DNA of 64,000 bases from assembly GCA_013400155.1 (NCBI GenBank), contig VXBM01000424.1, positions 172,745 to 236,744 of the forward strand. Reading direction: 5' to 3'. Each line of letters opens with the position of its first letter. The stretch's first letter is position 1. Shown here one piece after another: positions 39,201 to 51,041 of the stretch. A program made the position numbers and the translations under genes. This DNA is from Helopsaltes ochotensis. Its lineage: Eukaryota; Chordata; Aves; Passeriformes; Locustellidae. The notes below the pieces were generated by a model. The model made no database searches. It was not told the origin of the DNA and saw only the letters and a list, made by a program, of their open reading frames with translations.

Positions 39201-42200
39201 AAGTATAGCTTGGTACTTTGAGTATCTGCACTGGAGGGCTGCTTCCAGTCTGGACTCCAAATCTAGTGGAGGAAGTTTTCTTTGTCATCCTCCACAACTC
39301 TGACTGTGTTTTTAGGTCTGGCAGGTACCTGCTGGATAAGACAGTGTGGATGACTAAGGTGAAGAGATGCCTATTTTTTCTACAGATTGGGAATTATCAT
39401 CAGGCTTAGTTGCTTGCATGTCTGTTAATAGAAATAAGAGCTTTCCTATGGCAGGTGGCATTGCTGCTCAGGGCATGCCCATGGGCCTCTTTCCCTGAAC
39501 ATGTCTTCTGTCCTTCTTTCCTTCTGCTCATGATTGTTCCAGATTTTTCACAGTTCTCTTCCATAGAAGTGAAATAAAGGAAATGGGCAGCCATAGGAGT
39601 CATATATGGGAGATGGGGAAGCATCCAGGTTTTGACTTGGTTTGCTGTTCAGGACATACCTGAGGCCTTGTAGGCAGACAAGAAGAGCTCAGAAGTGATT
39701 CTCAGGGTATAAGCTGAGAGGAAAAAGTACTGGCAGAGGAACATGTGCTTTGTGGTGAGATCCAAGCTTAAACATCAACTACCCAAGATTTTATGAGTGC
39801 TGCTATCACTTAACTGGTGAACAGAGACTGTTTCCCCACAGAATATGCCATTTTAGGTGTTTGTGTTTCAGTGATGATGAGTTTTGAAGGCTCAGCTTGA
39901 TGTTGCTGCAGCAGTAGCTATGAAGGAGATGAACCTACAGAAGTCTTCTGGCCATGGGTCCTTAAGTCTTTGACTACAAGGCCATGTTGGTAGGCACACT
40001 GAACAGTTAATATAAACATTCATTTTGAAAGTCTATACTTGCACTTTATCCATTTAAATCTGGCTTCATTTCTTAGTGTTTCCAAGATAAAAAGTTCTTC
40101 TAAGCCAAAGTGATTTATGTTTTAGGGCTTACTCCATAGTGTGATTAAGGCCAAGTCCAATCCCATAGCTGCACTGGTATGCTGCAGTACAGTGCTTTAA
40201 CATTCATACAAGTTTTCAAACATTTAAAGGATTTGGAACCATGTTTAATTTATCCCAGTGTGACAAACAGCTCAGAATTGGCATTTTGAAAATACTGCTA
40301 TCAAGATGTACGTTCTGTAGGTGAGTTAATAACTAATTTTTTTTGGTGAGGCATGCTGCAGAAGTTACTGAGCTGTTTCCCAGCTGCCTGATTACTGATG
40401 ACACTCTTGCTTCTGTTGTTGAGGACCAGACTTGGCAGCGTTGTTGGGGAGATCCACATGGGTGATGGAATCTGAAAATCATGCTACTGAGATGAAGTTT
40501 CTGTGCTAATACTAGAAGGAGAGCATTTTGCAGGTGTATCTCCATTTTGCAGATAGATTTTTATTTCCCTCTTTGCAAGTGCATATGATTTCTACAGAAC
40601 CTATTGCCATAAAGATTTTGGTGGCTTAAAGTATGTCTCTCTCTGAAAGTGGGCTTGTTAAGAATTACCATGGACTTGAGATGGGAACTAAAATGAATAG
40701 TAATCCATTTAAATCATTTTTGTTGAGCTTCATAATTGAAATTATTTTGTTGTTCTGCCTCCCTTTGTTTTCCCCCACTTTGCAGCAGTGAACCCCCAAT
40801 TAACTTTTTTTTCTCCCCCCACACATGGAAGCAGTGCCACCAGGAAAAAAAGGTGGTTTACCAGGATGCCAGATCCAAGCATGGCCCTGAAGGACATCTA
40901 CCAGGAGCAAGGAGATATTAGCTTTTCCTATCAGTAGAAAAAAAAGGAAAAGTGTAGTGCAGATAGCGTTGCTCCTTCCATCAGAGCAGAGCAGGAGTTA
41001 CTGCACCTTACAAAAATGGAATGGTGAAATGGGGAAGCAGTGTGAAGAAGTGCAGAAGTAGGAGAGAAGTAAAAGTCCCCCCTTTTCCAGAGAAGAGGGA
41101 CAAAGCAGGTGGGGCGTGGTACAGCAGGGACCTATATCAGGGTTTGATGAATTTCTGAAATGTAACTGAACACCAGGGCCAAGTATCCTGTACTGAAGAA
41201 GGGGATTGTGTTGATTTCTAAAAGTGCATAAAAGATACTAGGAAAACTGTGTAGGCTCCTGAGACCACAGGATAAACTGGGGATTGTGGCCTTGTCATAA
41301 GGAAAAGGCTGTAAATTTAAAACTTGATGGTTATGGAGAGATATACAATTTAAAGGTATAGAAGTGGTTTTGATTTGAGACCATTGACATTGGCTGATGA
41401 ACAAGCAGTAAGTGTGTTTCCTAAAACTTGGTGGAGTATTTAGAGCATCTTTCTCATAAAATGCACACTGAAATACAAATATTCACATAAGGCTACAAAT
41501 GCAGTAAAACATTATATTCCTTATTATAATTTTTAGGCCCTTCTTATTTTTTTTGGTTTTAATAAGTGACTGAAATTATTGCAAGGAACACAATGCTGTC
41601 TAAGCAACACAGGGGTCCAAAGAAAACAGAACTGATTTCCACTTCAGCTTTTACAAATGCAGCCTGTAGTATTGCTCTAAATAATAAGATATTTATTTTG
41701 GTTTGTACTGTCGTGTTGGAAGAAAGGGGAGTTTCATTTCTGGGCTTTCTTGTGCATTTATGCAGCTTGGTGAAAGAAATCAGTTTTCATTATTATGAGG
41801 TATCAATAGGGCAGTATTTAACCCAGAAACATCACTGAGAGTGGATTACTGCTACAGGGTAGGAGATGTAGCAGTGATGGATTTCAGAACTAAAAAGAAG
41901 CAAAATACTTCCTAAAGTTTTTTCTTTCAATGCAGCATCTCTATCTAGCTCCCAGTGAGCTCTAGGCATACATTACAGGGTTACTATGTAAGTATAGCTA
42001 CTAGGTTGCTTTCCTGCTTCCCGGATGTTTATACCTCCATGGATTTTTCCAGCAGCTATTTCAACTTAACAGTGTTAGCATTTCTGGCTATGGCAACATC
42101 CTGCTTTAAGCCTCATCATTTTCACTGCACAGTGAAATAGAAAGAGTGTTCAGTGGTGACACTGCTGTATTTATGGAGAGTTTTGTTTTAAAAGCCTTTG

Positions 42201-45200
42201 ATGTAAGAGCAAAGTAGAATTAGCATAAGTATATCAGCCCATATTATGCTCAGCTATGTGAGCTATTGCAAACAGTGCTAGTTATAGTTTGGGGTTTTTT
42301 TGGTTGGAAGTAACACATCAGCAGTGAAAAGTGACTGCCTTTGCCAAAGTTACAACCTTCCTGCTTGGTGGAATTTTCTCTTGCCTACATAATTCTGCCA
42401 CTCCTAGTTTTAGGTCACCATAGTTCACTAAGCTGTAGGTCATTATTCATGACCTTTTGAAGGTTTAAATGTATGCTTGAACAGATGCATGTTGCTCTTA
42501 GTGTTCACTGTATCATGTTTTAGGGAGGAACAGAGTTGAAAAGAGGCTCTTTCATTAGTATTTTGAGTCATGGTAGATCTGAAAGACTATTTCATCTCTT
42601 CATGCTTTATCTTGACAGTTAATATTATGTGAGACCGAGACTACACAGCATACACATGTTTATCTAAAATTGGCTTAAGAAATGAAATACTGCTGCCATT
42701 CTGGATATGGATGACCTTTTATCAATTTCAGCCAAGTTTACTTAGGCTTTGCCTGTTTCTGAAACTTAGTAACATATATATGTGAGGTTTACAATGACAG
42801 TTATCCACAGAATAACTTGTATTCGTTTTAGGCATACGTATTATTAGTATAACTTAGCACATAGATGCTCATTCTCAGTGAAGCTCTCATTTTTAGGCTT
42901 TGCAGTGACTGTTAAAAACCCAGCATCTTCATAATGGGACCTGCAGCTTTGAAGTGCACCCAGGTCCTTAGAGGAACCTGGCATTTTCCATCTATGTCCT
43001 GTGTTCCTGTGCAGGTTTGTTTCGTGATCTCTCTGAGTCCTGTTGCAGCCACTTCTTCATTACTTATACTGGAATTTATGTCATGTTTATGGTGCATCTT
43101 GAGGTAGGGGTAGTTATATTTTATCACCTGGAAAATAAAATTGACACAGGCCTTTAAATATCAAGGAAAGCAGAGTAAAGGCTGTCAGCCTTCATTATAT
43201 TTATCCACTGTACATCATCCTCCCTTCTGTGCAATCCCTTCATCTGCTGTCCCAGAGGGATGAATTAGGAGAATGAGCTTCATTGTAACTTTGTCAGGTG
43301 AAGCAATGTCCTCACCAAAGTCAAGAACAGAAATTTCACTCATTTCATTTGGACCACATTTTCACATGGCTTTTTGCTGCTTTTTCTGTAACTTGAATAC
43401 TGCTAAAATGTGTAATTTTATGCCTTTCTGTGGATACTTTTAGACAAAGACTGGCTGAAACGTGGCCAATGCGTAGGAGCTGCAGGGCATCACAGAACTG
43501 AGGAGGGAAATGTGTTATTTACTGTCAGTTGACATCATTCAGTCTGTGTTTAGAATGCAGTTTTAGGTATGAGAGGAAATAATGAACCCTATTATTGTAC
43601 AATACTATTGTATTCATAATAGTGCTAGAAATAAATACTTGCCACAGTGGGGCATAAATTTCTCATACATTTCAAGAAACTGCATATTTAGAATATATGG
43701 ACCTGGGATTCCAAAGTTTCTGCATAGTTTATCTCCTCCTACTGCCTTGGTTTTAAATTAAGGAAAGAATATTTTATAGGAGATTTATTTGTTGTTAATG
43801 TTAGTTGTATAGCTATTGCTCCTCTAGGCTGTGTTCCCCTAAATCATGCAGATAGTGCATTGGTTATTTAAATATGACTGTCTGACAAACATATTATGGA
43901 CTCAAGAGTGATGATGCCTAGAATGAATTAAGTGCTTTGAATCTCTGCCTCTGCCACAAAGGAATCCTGAATTGAAGTGTCTGGCTGAAAATGCAGCTTT
44001 AAAATCCCAAAATTTTGTGCATTTTGTATTCTAATCAGCAGGTCTGCAATAGTTGTGGGGTATTAGGAGGAGCTCAGTAAGACCTTTCAGAAAGGTTTTA
44101 TTAATGAATGCATGGTATTAAATAGAACTATGTTTGAATGCCTGCATAAGTTTTTTGTCTTTGTTTTTCTTGAAATAATTTCTTAAGTCTAGTAGTTTTG
44201 TAAGGAAGAACAATAATGGAAATCCAGAGTAAATCCTGAAAAACACAGTTCAGTCCATTGAAGGATTCCACCTACAGAGCAGACCTCTGGATGTAAACAG
44301 GGAGAATGGAACATTTCTTGGGTCCTTAGGTATATTTCACACATTTTCTGGGAGTGGATGAAGAAAACCTATTTGCATTTGAATTTCTGCAGGGTGTTAC
44401 TGGTACCAGAGGTGTACCCAACAGTGAATTCAGATGCCTAAGCAGTGAGTTTCTTTGGAGTTTAAGCCAGAAAAAAAGCCATTTCTGTGCCCTGGTTGCT
44501 GCAGTGATGATTTTCACAACTGGAATCTAAGTCTTCCTGAGACTACACTGTATTGCTGCTCTCAGCCTCTATCATTAACAATAAAATTAATACGTAGCAA
44601 GGCTCTGTGGTGTTTCAGGTGCCCATGGACAGAATAGAAGCTGGTAGGAATTGAACTCACTTTCCCAGTTAGCAGTAGGATCAGTCTGTAGCCATCACCA
44701 GCACAGGCAGGAGTTTCATTAGATTTTACATTCATCCACCTCTCTTTCATCACACTTTCTTTTTTAACTGTATCTGGCTAGTAATTTTTATCTCTCTGAT
44801 GTGAGAATACTGAATAAGCTTTCTGGTGATGTTCAAATGCAGCATTTCAGTGAAATGGAGCAATTCCAAAGTACACAAAAAGTTGATCCCTTTTCATAGC
44901 TGCATGTTCCTTAATTTATAGTAGCAGCCCCATAGGTACAAAGCCTCCATGGCTGGCCACGTAACCACCTGGCTGTTACCCCCCAGGCTCCCTGTGCTGG
45001 CTCAGGAGGACATTTCTGTCCTGGCTCCCCACTAGGTCCTTGCTTTTCTTTCTAGACATCCCTGAAGCACGTTGCCAGTTGCAGCATACTTCCATTGACT
45101 CCAGGGCTCTTGGCTCCATACGTGCTTGCAAACAAGCACACTTGTTCTCTCAGATAAACACGCGCGCATGGTGGGATTTATTTTTCTTCTTTTTTTTTTT

Positions 45201-47340
45201 TTCCTTTTAAGTGTGGTGTTGAAGCCAATGTGGATGCTCAGCCTCCTAGGCAATGCTTGCTGACATTGGTGAGGGCTATCCAAAGTACGGGAGTTGTTAA
45301 ATGCTGGGAAAAGACTTCCAAAAGCAACCTTGAGCTGGAGGCCTCGGTTCCCGTAGCTCTGATCTGTAGTGGTGTGTGGAGCCACTCGACAGGAGAAGAA
45401 TGGAGCTGGCAGCTGTCCTCAGGGGCAGGACCATGGTCACCTTTAATGACAGTGGTCAAGGAGGAGCGTTGTCTTCCTTACTCAAGTTGTATTAACTCAG
45501 TTGGGTGACAGTGTTAAGTAGAAAGAGCTCGTTGTTTGTGGGGTCTTCTTCCTCTTGTCGATACCCCTGCTCTCACATAGATTTGTTTTCTGCACACAAC
45601 TATTAAATATACACATCAATGGGGTATTTATACAGGCACTTAGCCATCCAGCTCTGAGCTGGCAATGTGAAAATATTTTCTTTGTGTGTATGGAAGAGAA
45701 ATGTGTGTGCAGATGCATGCTGGAATTGCCTTCTGCGCATTTGGAAGTTTCATACTTAATTTCAAAACAGTACCAATAAACATGTTTATTCAAATGAGGA
45801 AAGCTTTTTCTCTTTCAGAGAGACTTAGTTTAAATTCAGGAACTGCTGAGGAGTTAGCACTAGGATTTATAAAACAGCATTGAAAGAGAAGCTTAATTAA
45901 CATTTCACTACCCTTTCAATTGCACTGAATGTGTGTCTGGTTTATCACCCACCTAAATATGTTAGTTTGTATTTTAAGAATGCTTGTGACAGTGAGCCTT
46001 TGGGAGAAAGCTCAGCTTTTTCCTATAATCTCATTATAGCATTTGTATATTTTATTTGCTTACTTTGACCTTGGATAATATGTAGAAAATATTTAATGTA
46101 TATGTCACATATTTGTGGGCATCAGTAGTTTGAGGTTGTTTTGTTTTTACTGTTAGTGTAACTTCAGCTGGAATTTCTTTGTGGTTTTGTTTTTTGTTTT
46201 TTCCAAAACAATGTAATCCCTGTTATTAGTAAGTCAGATATTGATGGATGAGAACACACAGGATGAGAGCAACATGAAAGCAAGTCATCCCAGGGAAGGA
46301 TGCTGCTCTGTGTTCTTTAGGATAGAGTGAAGAAGTAGCAGTTGCTTTTCTTTCTCTCCCTGAAGATCACAACGATAATAGAAATGGGATATTAAAGAGG
46401 GCAGCATAGATTAATGGGGCAGTAATAAAACAAATGAGACCCATTAGCAAAATAACTGCTTGAAAAGTAGATTGCGTGATAAGTGCCCTTCAGTGCCTCG
46501 TGTGGGAAAAATTGTTTCAGCACTTGTAATATCATCCATGGTGCCGGATTTTAGACTGTTGTGACAATCCCAGTAATAAAACCTTAAAATAATTTAGATG
46601 AAGAAAAAATTCATTTGTACTTACTGCTTGATAGAAAACCTGAATGATTATATCTGCATGTTGAAGATATGTTCTTCTTTTTCAAGCCCAGTCATGATGA
46701 TTTTGCATGTTCCCAAAATCTTACATAAAAAACCAAAGCCATTTTTTGTTGTTCTGTTAAGCCTGTAAGGTGATCATGAGAGCTTGGAAAGCCTTTTCTT
46801 GCTGGAGCGCCAGTGCTATGGATACTAATGTCAAACAGACTAGAAACTGGAATTGGTGGATTTAGTGACATCTCCTGTTTCTATTTGTTGATTCTATATT
46901 AGATTAACAATGAAAGATGTGCATTGCACTTAAAAGTCTGAATAATTCTGTTTGCTCTCTGATTTTTAGACCAGATAGTTTTCTGGAAAATTTAATGAGC
47001 AAGGAAAATTCACCTGATTGCTGAGATTTATACAGTATGTTGCCTATAAGGAGAAAAATATTTGGGGGTTAGAGATAAAACATGTTCACAAATCAACTTA
47101 ACTAAGCCAGATATATTAATATGGAGTGCTTTTTTTACTGGGAGGTGGGTGGGTCCAAGTCTCTCAATTGTCTCCTTCTGCTTCCCTTTCTCCCTCTAGA
47201 AATGTATGGCTGTGTTGTGGTGGAGCTTAGTTTTTTTTGGTGGTGGTTTTTATTTTTCCCCTGCCCAATGTAATTTTGTTAAATCCAAGCTCAGAGTGTA
47301 ACTATCAAGCAGTGCGTGTCCTGTGAGATGCAGGGGGTGC
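39201..47340. other. CR1-free non-coding DNA upstream of the coding exon
   Basis: About 8 kb without a recognisable interspersed repeat or gene. A 13-T run lies at 45190-45202 and a palindrome CCAGCTCTGAGCTGG at 45648-45662. The segment around 46240-46640 has low repeat content and several ATTA/TAAT/GATTA cores, again resembling a conserved non-coding element. Presumed to be the last intron or immediate upstream region of FAM110B. Confidence 0.4.
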
Positions 47341-47534
47341 CGGGCAGGAGCGGGGCAGGGCACCCCGAGCGCTGCCGCCCTGTGCCGGGCGGCGGTGGCA
47401 GCGGAGGGCCGGGCGGCGGCTGTTGCTATCGCTCTGATGTCAGGCGCTCCCGCTAACGTGTGGTTGGTTACTCTGCCTTTCAGATCGCTGCCGCTCGTGG
47501 GGCGCACAGGGGACGGCGAGACTCCCACGTCTTT
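47341..47534 (+). promoter_or_regulatory. CpG-rich block at the FAM110B coding exon
   Basis: I count 24 CpGs in about 195 bases, with G/C-box-like strings (GGGGCAGGGC, GGGCGGCGG), in otherwise CpG-poor DNA. It overlaps the candidate splice acceptor at 47483. Two readings are possible: an alternative promoter giving a transcript that starts in or near this exon, or a CpG-rich intron end plus 5' UTR. No TATA box is evident. Confidence 0.45.
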
Positions 47535-47785
47535 CAGCGAGAAGAAAGGAGCCAGCGGAGCAGACTAATACGGACTTGTGTCGGGTGCCCTTGCCCTACA
47601 AAGGCTGCCTTTAAAAGAGAAACGCAGTGTTATTTAATGAGCTGTGAGATGAGGCACTGCTGCTAACGCTCAGATCCCAGGATTCATCGGCTATTCATTG
47701 TGCTTAATGTACATGTTTCTGCACCGTGCATTTAGGAGATCCCAGAGAAGAATCCAAAACGGCTGCGGGGGAAAGACCACCAAAC
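47484..47785 (+). other. FAM110B 5' UTR part of the coding exon (predicted)
   Basis: A strong acceptor ends at 47483: the branch-point-like CGCTAAC (A at 47456) lies 27 bases before TACTCTGCCTTTCAG. A second possible acceptor is TGCATTTAG ending at 47735. With the first acceptor, the UTR contains four upstream ATGs (47637, 47649, 47707, 47713) forming two short ORFs, 47637-47666 and 47707-47814; the second overlaps the main start. With the second acceptor none of these remain. An in-frame stop TAA at 47705-47707 closes the main frame upstream. Confidence 0.5.
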
Positions 47786-48898
47786 ATGCCTACAGAAACA
47801 TTACCGACAGGTAGCATGGTGAAGCCGGTCAGCCCTGCCGTGACTTTCACATCTGCCGTTCCTCTCCGCATCCTGAACAAAGGACCTGACTATTTTCGCA
47901 GGCAGGCGGAGCCTAATCCAAAAAGACTGAGTGCAGTGGAGAGGCTTGAAGCCGACAAGGCGAAATACGTCAAGAGCCAGGAGGTCATCAATGCCAAGCA
48001 GGAGCCTGTGAAGCCGGCGGTGCTGGCAAAGCCGCCGGTCTGTCCTGCGGCCAAGCGAGCGCTGGGGAGCCCCACCTTGAAAGTCTTCAGCAACAATGCA
48101 AAGACTGAGAGTGGAGTCCAGAGAGAAAATCTGAAACTGGAGATTTTGAAGAACATCATCAACAGCTCTGAAGGCTCCAGCTCAGGTTCAGGACATAAGC
48201 ACGGTCCCCGAAATTGGCCACCCCACAGGGCCGATTCGACAGAGCTGAACCGACACTCGTTCGCTGAATCCTTGAAGGTTTACCCCACACAGGGCCGGAG
48301 CAGCCCACAGGAGAGCAGCTCCAATGTCAGCAGAAGGCTCCTAGATCAGTCAGCAGAGACTTTCTTGCATGTCTCTCACAGCTCTTCAGACATTAGGAAA
48401 GTAACTAGTGCAAAGCCCTTGAAAGCAATACCCTGCAGTAGTTCAGCCCCACCTCTGCCTCCAAAGCCCAAAATCGCTGCCATTGCCACCCTGAAATCCC
48501 CAGAAATTGAGGCAGTCGAGACTGGATGCGGGGTTAGTAGAAGACCCTCCCTACAGCGATCAAAATCAGACTTAAGCGACAGATACTTTCGCGTTGACGC
48601 AGATGTTGAACGATTCTTTAACTACTGCGGACTGGATCCTGAAGAGCTTGAAAACCTTGGGATGGAAAACTTTGCAAGGGCTAACTCTGATATTATATCC
48701 CTCAACTTTCGCAGTGCAAGCATGATTAGCTCAGACTGTGAACAGTCTCAGGACAGCAACAGTGACCTTAGAAATGATGACAGTGCCAATGACCGTGTGC
48801 CATACGGCATTTCTGCCATTGAAAGGAATGCCAGAATCATCAAGTGGTTATATAGCATCAAGCAAGCTAGAGAGTCACAGAAAGTGTCCCATGTGTGA
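47786..48898 (+). CDS. FAM110B: FAM110B, family with sequence similarity 110 member B
   Basis: Complete 370-codon frame with no introns, the length expected for vertebrate FAM110B. Start chosen at the MPTETL methionine: it is the first in-frame ATG after the stop at 47705, has A at -3, and begins the conserved N-terminus. Features seen: conserved N-terminal block (about residues 10-90, including RILNKGPDYFRRQAEPNPK and RLSAVERLEADKAKYVKSQE); a more variable Ser-rich middle; a proline-rich SH3-ligand-like APPLPPKPK at 221-229; basophilic phosphosite-like RRPSL (Ser255) and RSKSDL (Ser261); and a conserved C-terminal domain from about 262 with DADVERFFNYCGLDPEELE and the terminal ERNARIIKWLYSIKQARES helix-like segment. 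No signal peptide or membrane segment. FAM110 proteins are known to associate with centrosomes and spindle poles; a biochemical activity is not established. Confidence 0.97.
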   Translation: MPTETLPTGSMVKPVSPAVTFTSAVPLRILNKGPDYFRRQAEPNPKRLSAVERLEADKAKYVKSQEVINAKQEPVKPAVLAKPPVCPAAKRALGSPTLKVFSNNAKTESGVQRENLKLEILKNIINSSEGSSSGSGHKHGPRNWPPHRADSTELNRHSFAESLKVYPTQGRSSPQESSSNVSRRLLDQSAETFLHVSHSSSDIRKVTSAKPLKAIPCSSSAPPLPPKPKIAAIATLKSPEIEAVETGCGVSRRPSLQRSKSDLSDRYFRVDADVERFFNYCGLDPEELENLGMENFARANSDIISLNFRSASMISSDCEQSQDSNSDLRNDDSANDRVPYGISAIERNARIIKWLYSIKQARESQKVSHV

Positions 48899-50359
48899 GA
48901 GAGAAATCCACCATAGAAAAAAAGCAAGGACTGTATCTTTGTCTGTGAATATTCCGTTTGTGAAGGGTTGTGAAGTCTACTTGAAGTCCTGTACCCTTCT
49001 CAAATCTCTTTGTGTTGCTTGTTGTGCAATGTTTCCAAGTTGCATGCCTGTCAACATGTGAGCTGACCTGGCTTCCACTTGAACAATAACTAACTTACAA
49101 AGCCTGGCTGAGCATACACATTATCTGCCAAAAGTTTAAGACAAGAATCTGATTAGGGCTTCAGTATAATCAAAGTGTTTACATGGAAAGGTTATATGAC
49201 TTCTTTGGTATTTATGTGGTTCCTTGTGGATTTTATATATGTCACTTTTTGTCTTAATACAGATATTGTCAACTGACGTTGCTTGTTTCCAAGTTGAAAC
49301 AGAATCCCTTTGGGGGGAAGAAAGTGGAATTGGCCAAAATATGAGGTTTAGACATACGACGATAGGCAAAGCAGCCTTATCTCTTGTAGAAAGTGCCACT
49401 CCATTATTGGCACAGAAAAGCTGTTTCTGAAAGGCAAAGAATGCTATGTTCTTAAATTATGTATCGTTAACCTATATATCCCTACTTGTAGTAAGGCACT
49501 GTTCAGAAAAAGTTTCTTTTTCCTAGGTAAGCTCCCTCTGTTTTACAGCAGAAGTAGGCTAGTGAATCTGCTTGACCTCTCATAAACTAAATGAGTCTTG
49601 CATTTGGGTTGGTGTAAGCATTTTAATGATTTTGTATTATACCAGTTGGAAAAGCTTAAAGAAGGTTGGAGTACACAGATGAAAATGGCGCAGATGCAGA
49701 ATTTTGTGGGTTTGATTTTTACTCAAAGATTCCTGGTCTTAAACTTTTGACAGGAATAATTAGATCCTATAGCTGATATTGAATGCCTTTATTAGTCAAA
49801 ACACATCACGACTACAAACTCCATGCTGTCTTAATTTTTTTTGTAGACCTATTTGAACAGTTAATGAACAAAAATGGAAACACACAGCCATATCAATATA
49901 ACGCCTCCTATTCAGAAGTAAATACACTCAGTAGCTGAACTATATCTGAAAAAACGTGATTATGTTGTCTTGCATATGTTATATCTAAGGCTGTGAAAGT
50001 TTATTCCAGCTCTAGGAAAGTGTAGAAACATGACAGTATGTAGCTCTTCTTTTTTTTTTTTTCTTTTTTTCTCCTTAAGATGATTAGTGCTGCAAATCAA
50101 CCTATTACAAATCTTTCAACAATCTGTCTTCCCAGTGGTTTAATTAACTGTCATTCCAGCTGACAGTGGTGGTGTGGTAGTGGAGAAGTTGAAAGTAAAG
50201 TGGTCTGCTTCATTATTATCGTACTCATGCTTCGAAGTAAATTGCAGCACTACCTTATACTACATCAGCTAATAGGAAACTTTTTTATTGTGTAAATGCT
50301 GTAAGACTTTGTATATACTTCAGTTGTTATAAAATCTTTAAAAGGAAGAGTGTTATGCT

Positions 50360-50365
50360 AATAAA
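50360..50365 (+). terminator. possible proximal poly(A) signal AATAAA
   Basis: Canonical AATAAA, followed within 20-45 bases by GGTATGATAGGGGGGTTTTTG, a good GT/G/T-rich downstream element when read as successive pieces. It would give a 3' UTR of about 1.5 kb. Confidence 0.4.
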
Positions 50366-50724
50366 TAGCTCCTGGTGCAGGTATGATAGGGGGGTTTTTG
50401 TTCTTATTTTCACCCCTCCCATTCTTAAAACTGTATCAGGAACTCAATTGCAGTGTGTTTTAGTGCTGTAGAAGGTCTTGGTTAAATAATAGTTCCAGTA
50501 AAAGATTTCTTTTACTAAAGTGCTTTTCAGAATATAATTTTTTATAAAATAACTATAGCAGCATGATCTGTCTAAAGAACTAGAAGAGATTTTCAAGACT
50601 CCTAAAATAGCTTGCTTCTTCCTTACCTAGCAATGTTACTGTTCCCGTTTATAGCATCTGTTCGTAATGGATCACCGCAGTCTTCTGAATTATTCTTCAG
50701 TAGTGCTTATTTATATATTTGAAT

Positions 50725-50730
50725 ATTAAA
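50725..50730 (+). terminator. likely poly(A) signal ATTAAA
   Basis: The common variant ATTAAA lies in TTGAATATTAAAGATG, with a GT-containing T-rich stretch (GTCGGGTTCTATCTTTTCT) some 25 bases on. Chosen as the main end because the sequence beyond it becomes unlike a UTR, with small tandem repeats and a poly(A) tract. A canonical hexamer pair at 51236-51241 and 51256-51261 is the alternative. Confidence 0.4.
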
Positions 50731-50919
50731 GATGTTTTACAAAGTCGGGTTCTATCTTTTCTCTGAGAAGCCTGTAGCCCAACTTCTTACAGATAGCTAA
50801 AGTTAATGCAGGCAAGGCTGGAAGGAGAGTCGTGCAGTCATTTGTTTCCTATGGAATTATCCTACATCCAGTTTTACATAATTGTTCTCTAAATGTTTGT
50901 TCATAGAGGGGAGGGAAGC

Positions 50920-50953
50920 ACACATTCAGTTTCAGAACACATTCAGCTTCAGG
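50920..50953. repeat. 17-bp tandem duplication
   Basis: ACACATTCAGTTTCAGA (50920-50936) is followed directly by the same unit with two changes (50937-50953). Confidence 0.8.
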
Positions 50954-51018
50954 AGGCTACTCTATGATTTTTACAGTTGACTTCACAACCTAAGACTTAC
51001 AACATTCCTAGCTCAGAC

Positions 51019-51041
51019 AAAAAAAAAAAAAAAAAAAAAAA
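51019..51041 (+). repeat. 23-base poly(A) tract
   Basis: An uninterrupted run of 23 A. No retrocopy or target-site duplication is recognisable around it, so I treat it as a mononucleotide microsatellite and not as the tail of a processed pseudogene. Confidence 0.9.

Larger units (their letters stand above)
48899..50745 (+). other. FAM110B 3' UTR (predicted)
   Basis: Follows the TGA at 48896-48898 without a convincing splice donor. The end is placed about 15 bases after the ATTAAA at 50725-50730, which is followed by a GT/T-rich stretch. The UTR includes a Pumilio-type TGTATATA at 50310-50317, an AU-rich segment at 50708-50730 and a GTGCAAT string at 49024-49030 that matches the seed target of the miR-25/32/92 family. 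A T-rich run lies at 50050-50072. Alternative ends are discussed with the poly(A) signals. Confidence 0.5.

Noticed and set aside
39474..39483. GGGCATGCCC, a perfect p53 half-site
   Set aside because: No second half-site at a usual spacing; a single 10-mer is expected by chance.
47726..47785. Possible 20-residue N-terminal extension of FAM110B
   Set aside because: It would begin at a GTG, spans a candidate splice acceptor at 47735, and the conserved protein begins at the ATG at 47786.
47890..48162. 90-codon open frame antisense to FAM110B
   Set aside because: It lies wholly inside the conserved coding sequence on the opposite strand and is explained by codon composition.
51019..51041. A tract as the tail of a processed pseudogene
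   Set aside because: No coding relic upstream and no recognisable target-site duplication.
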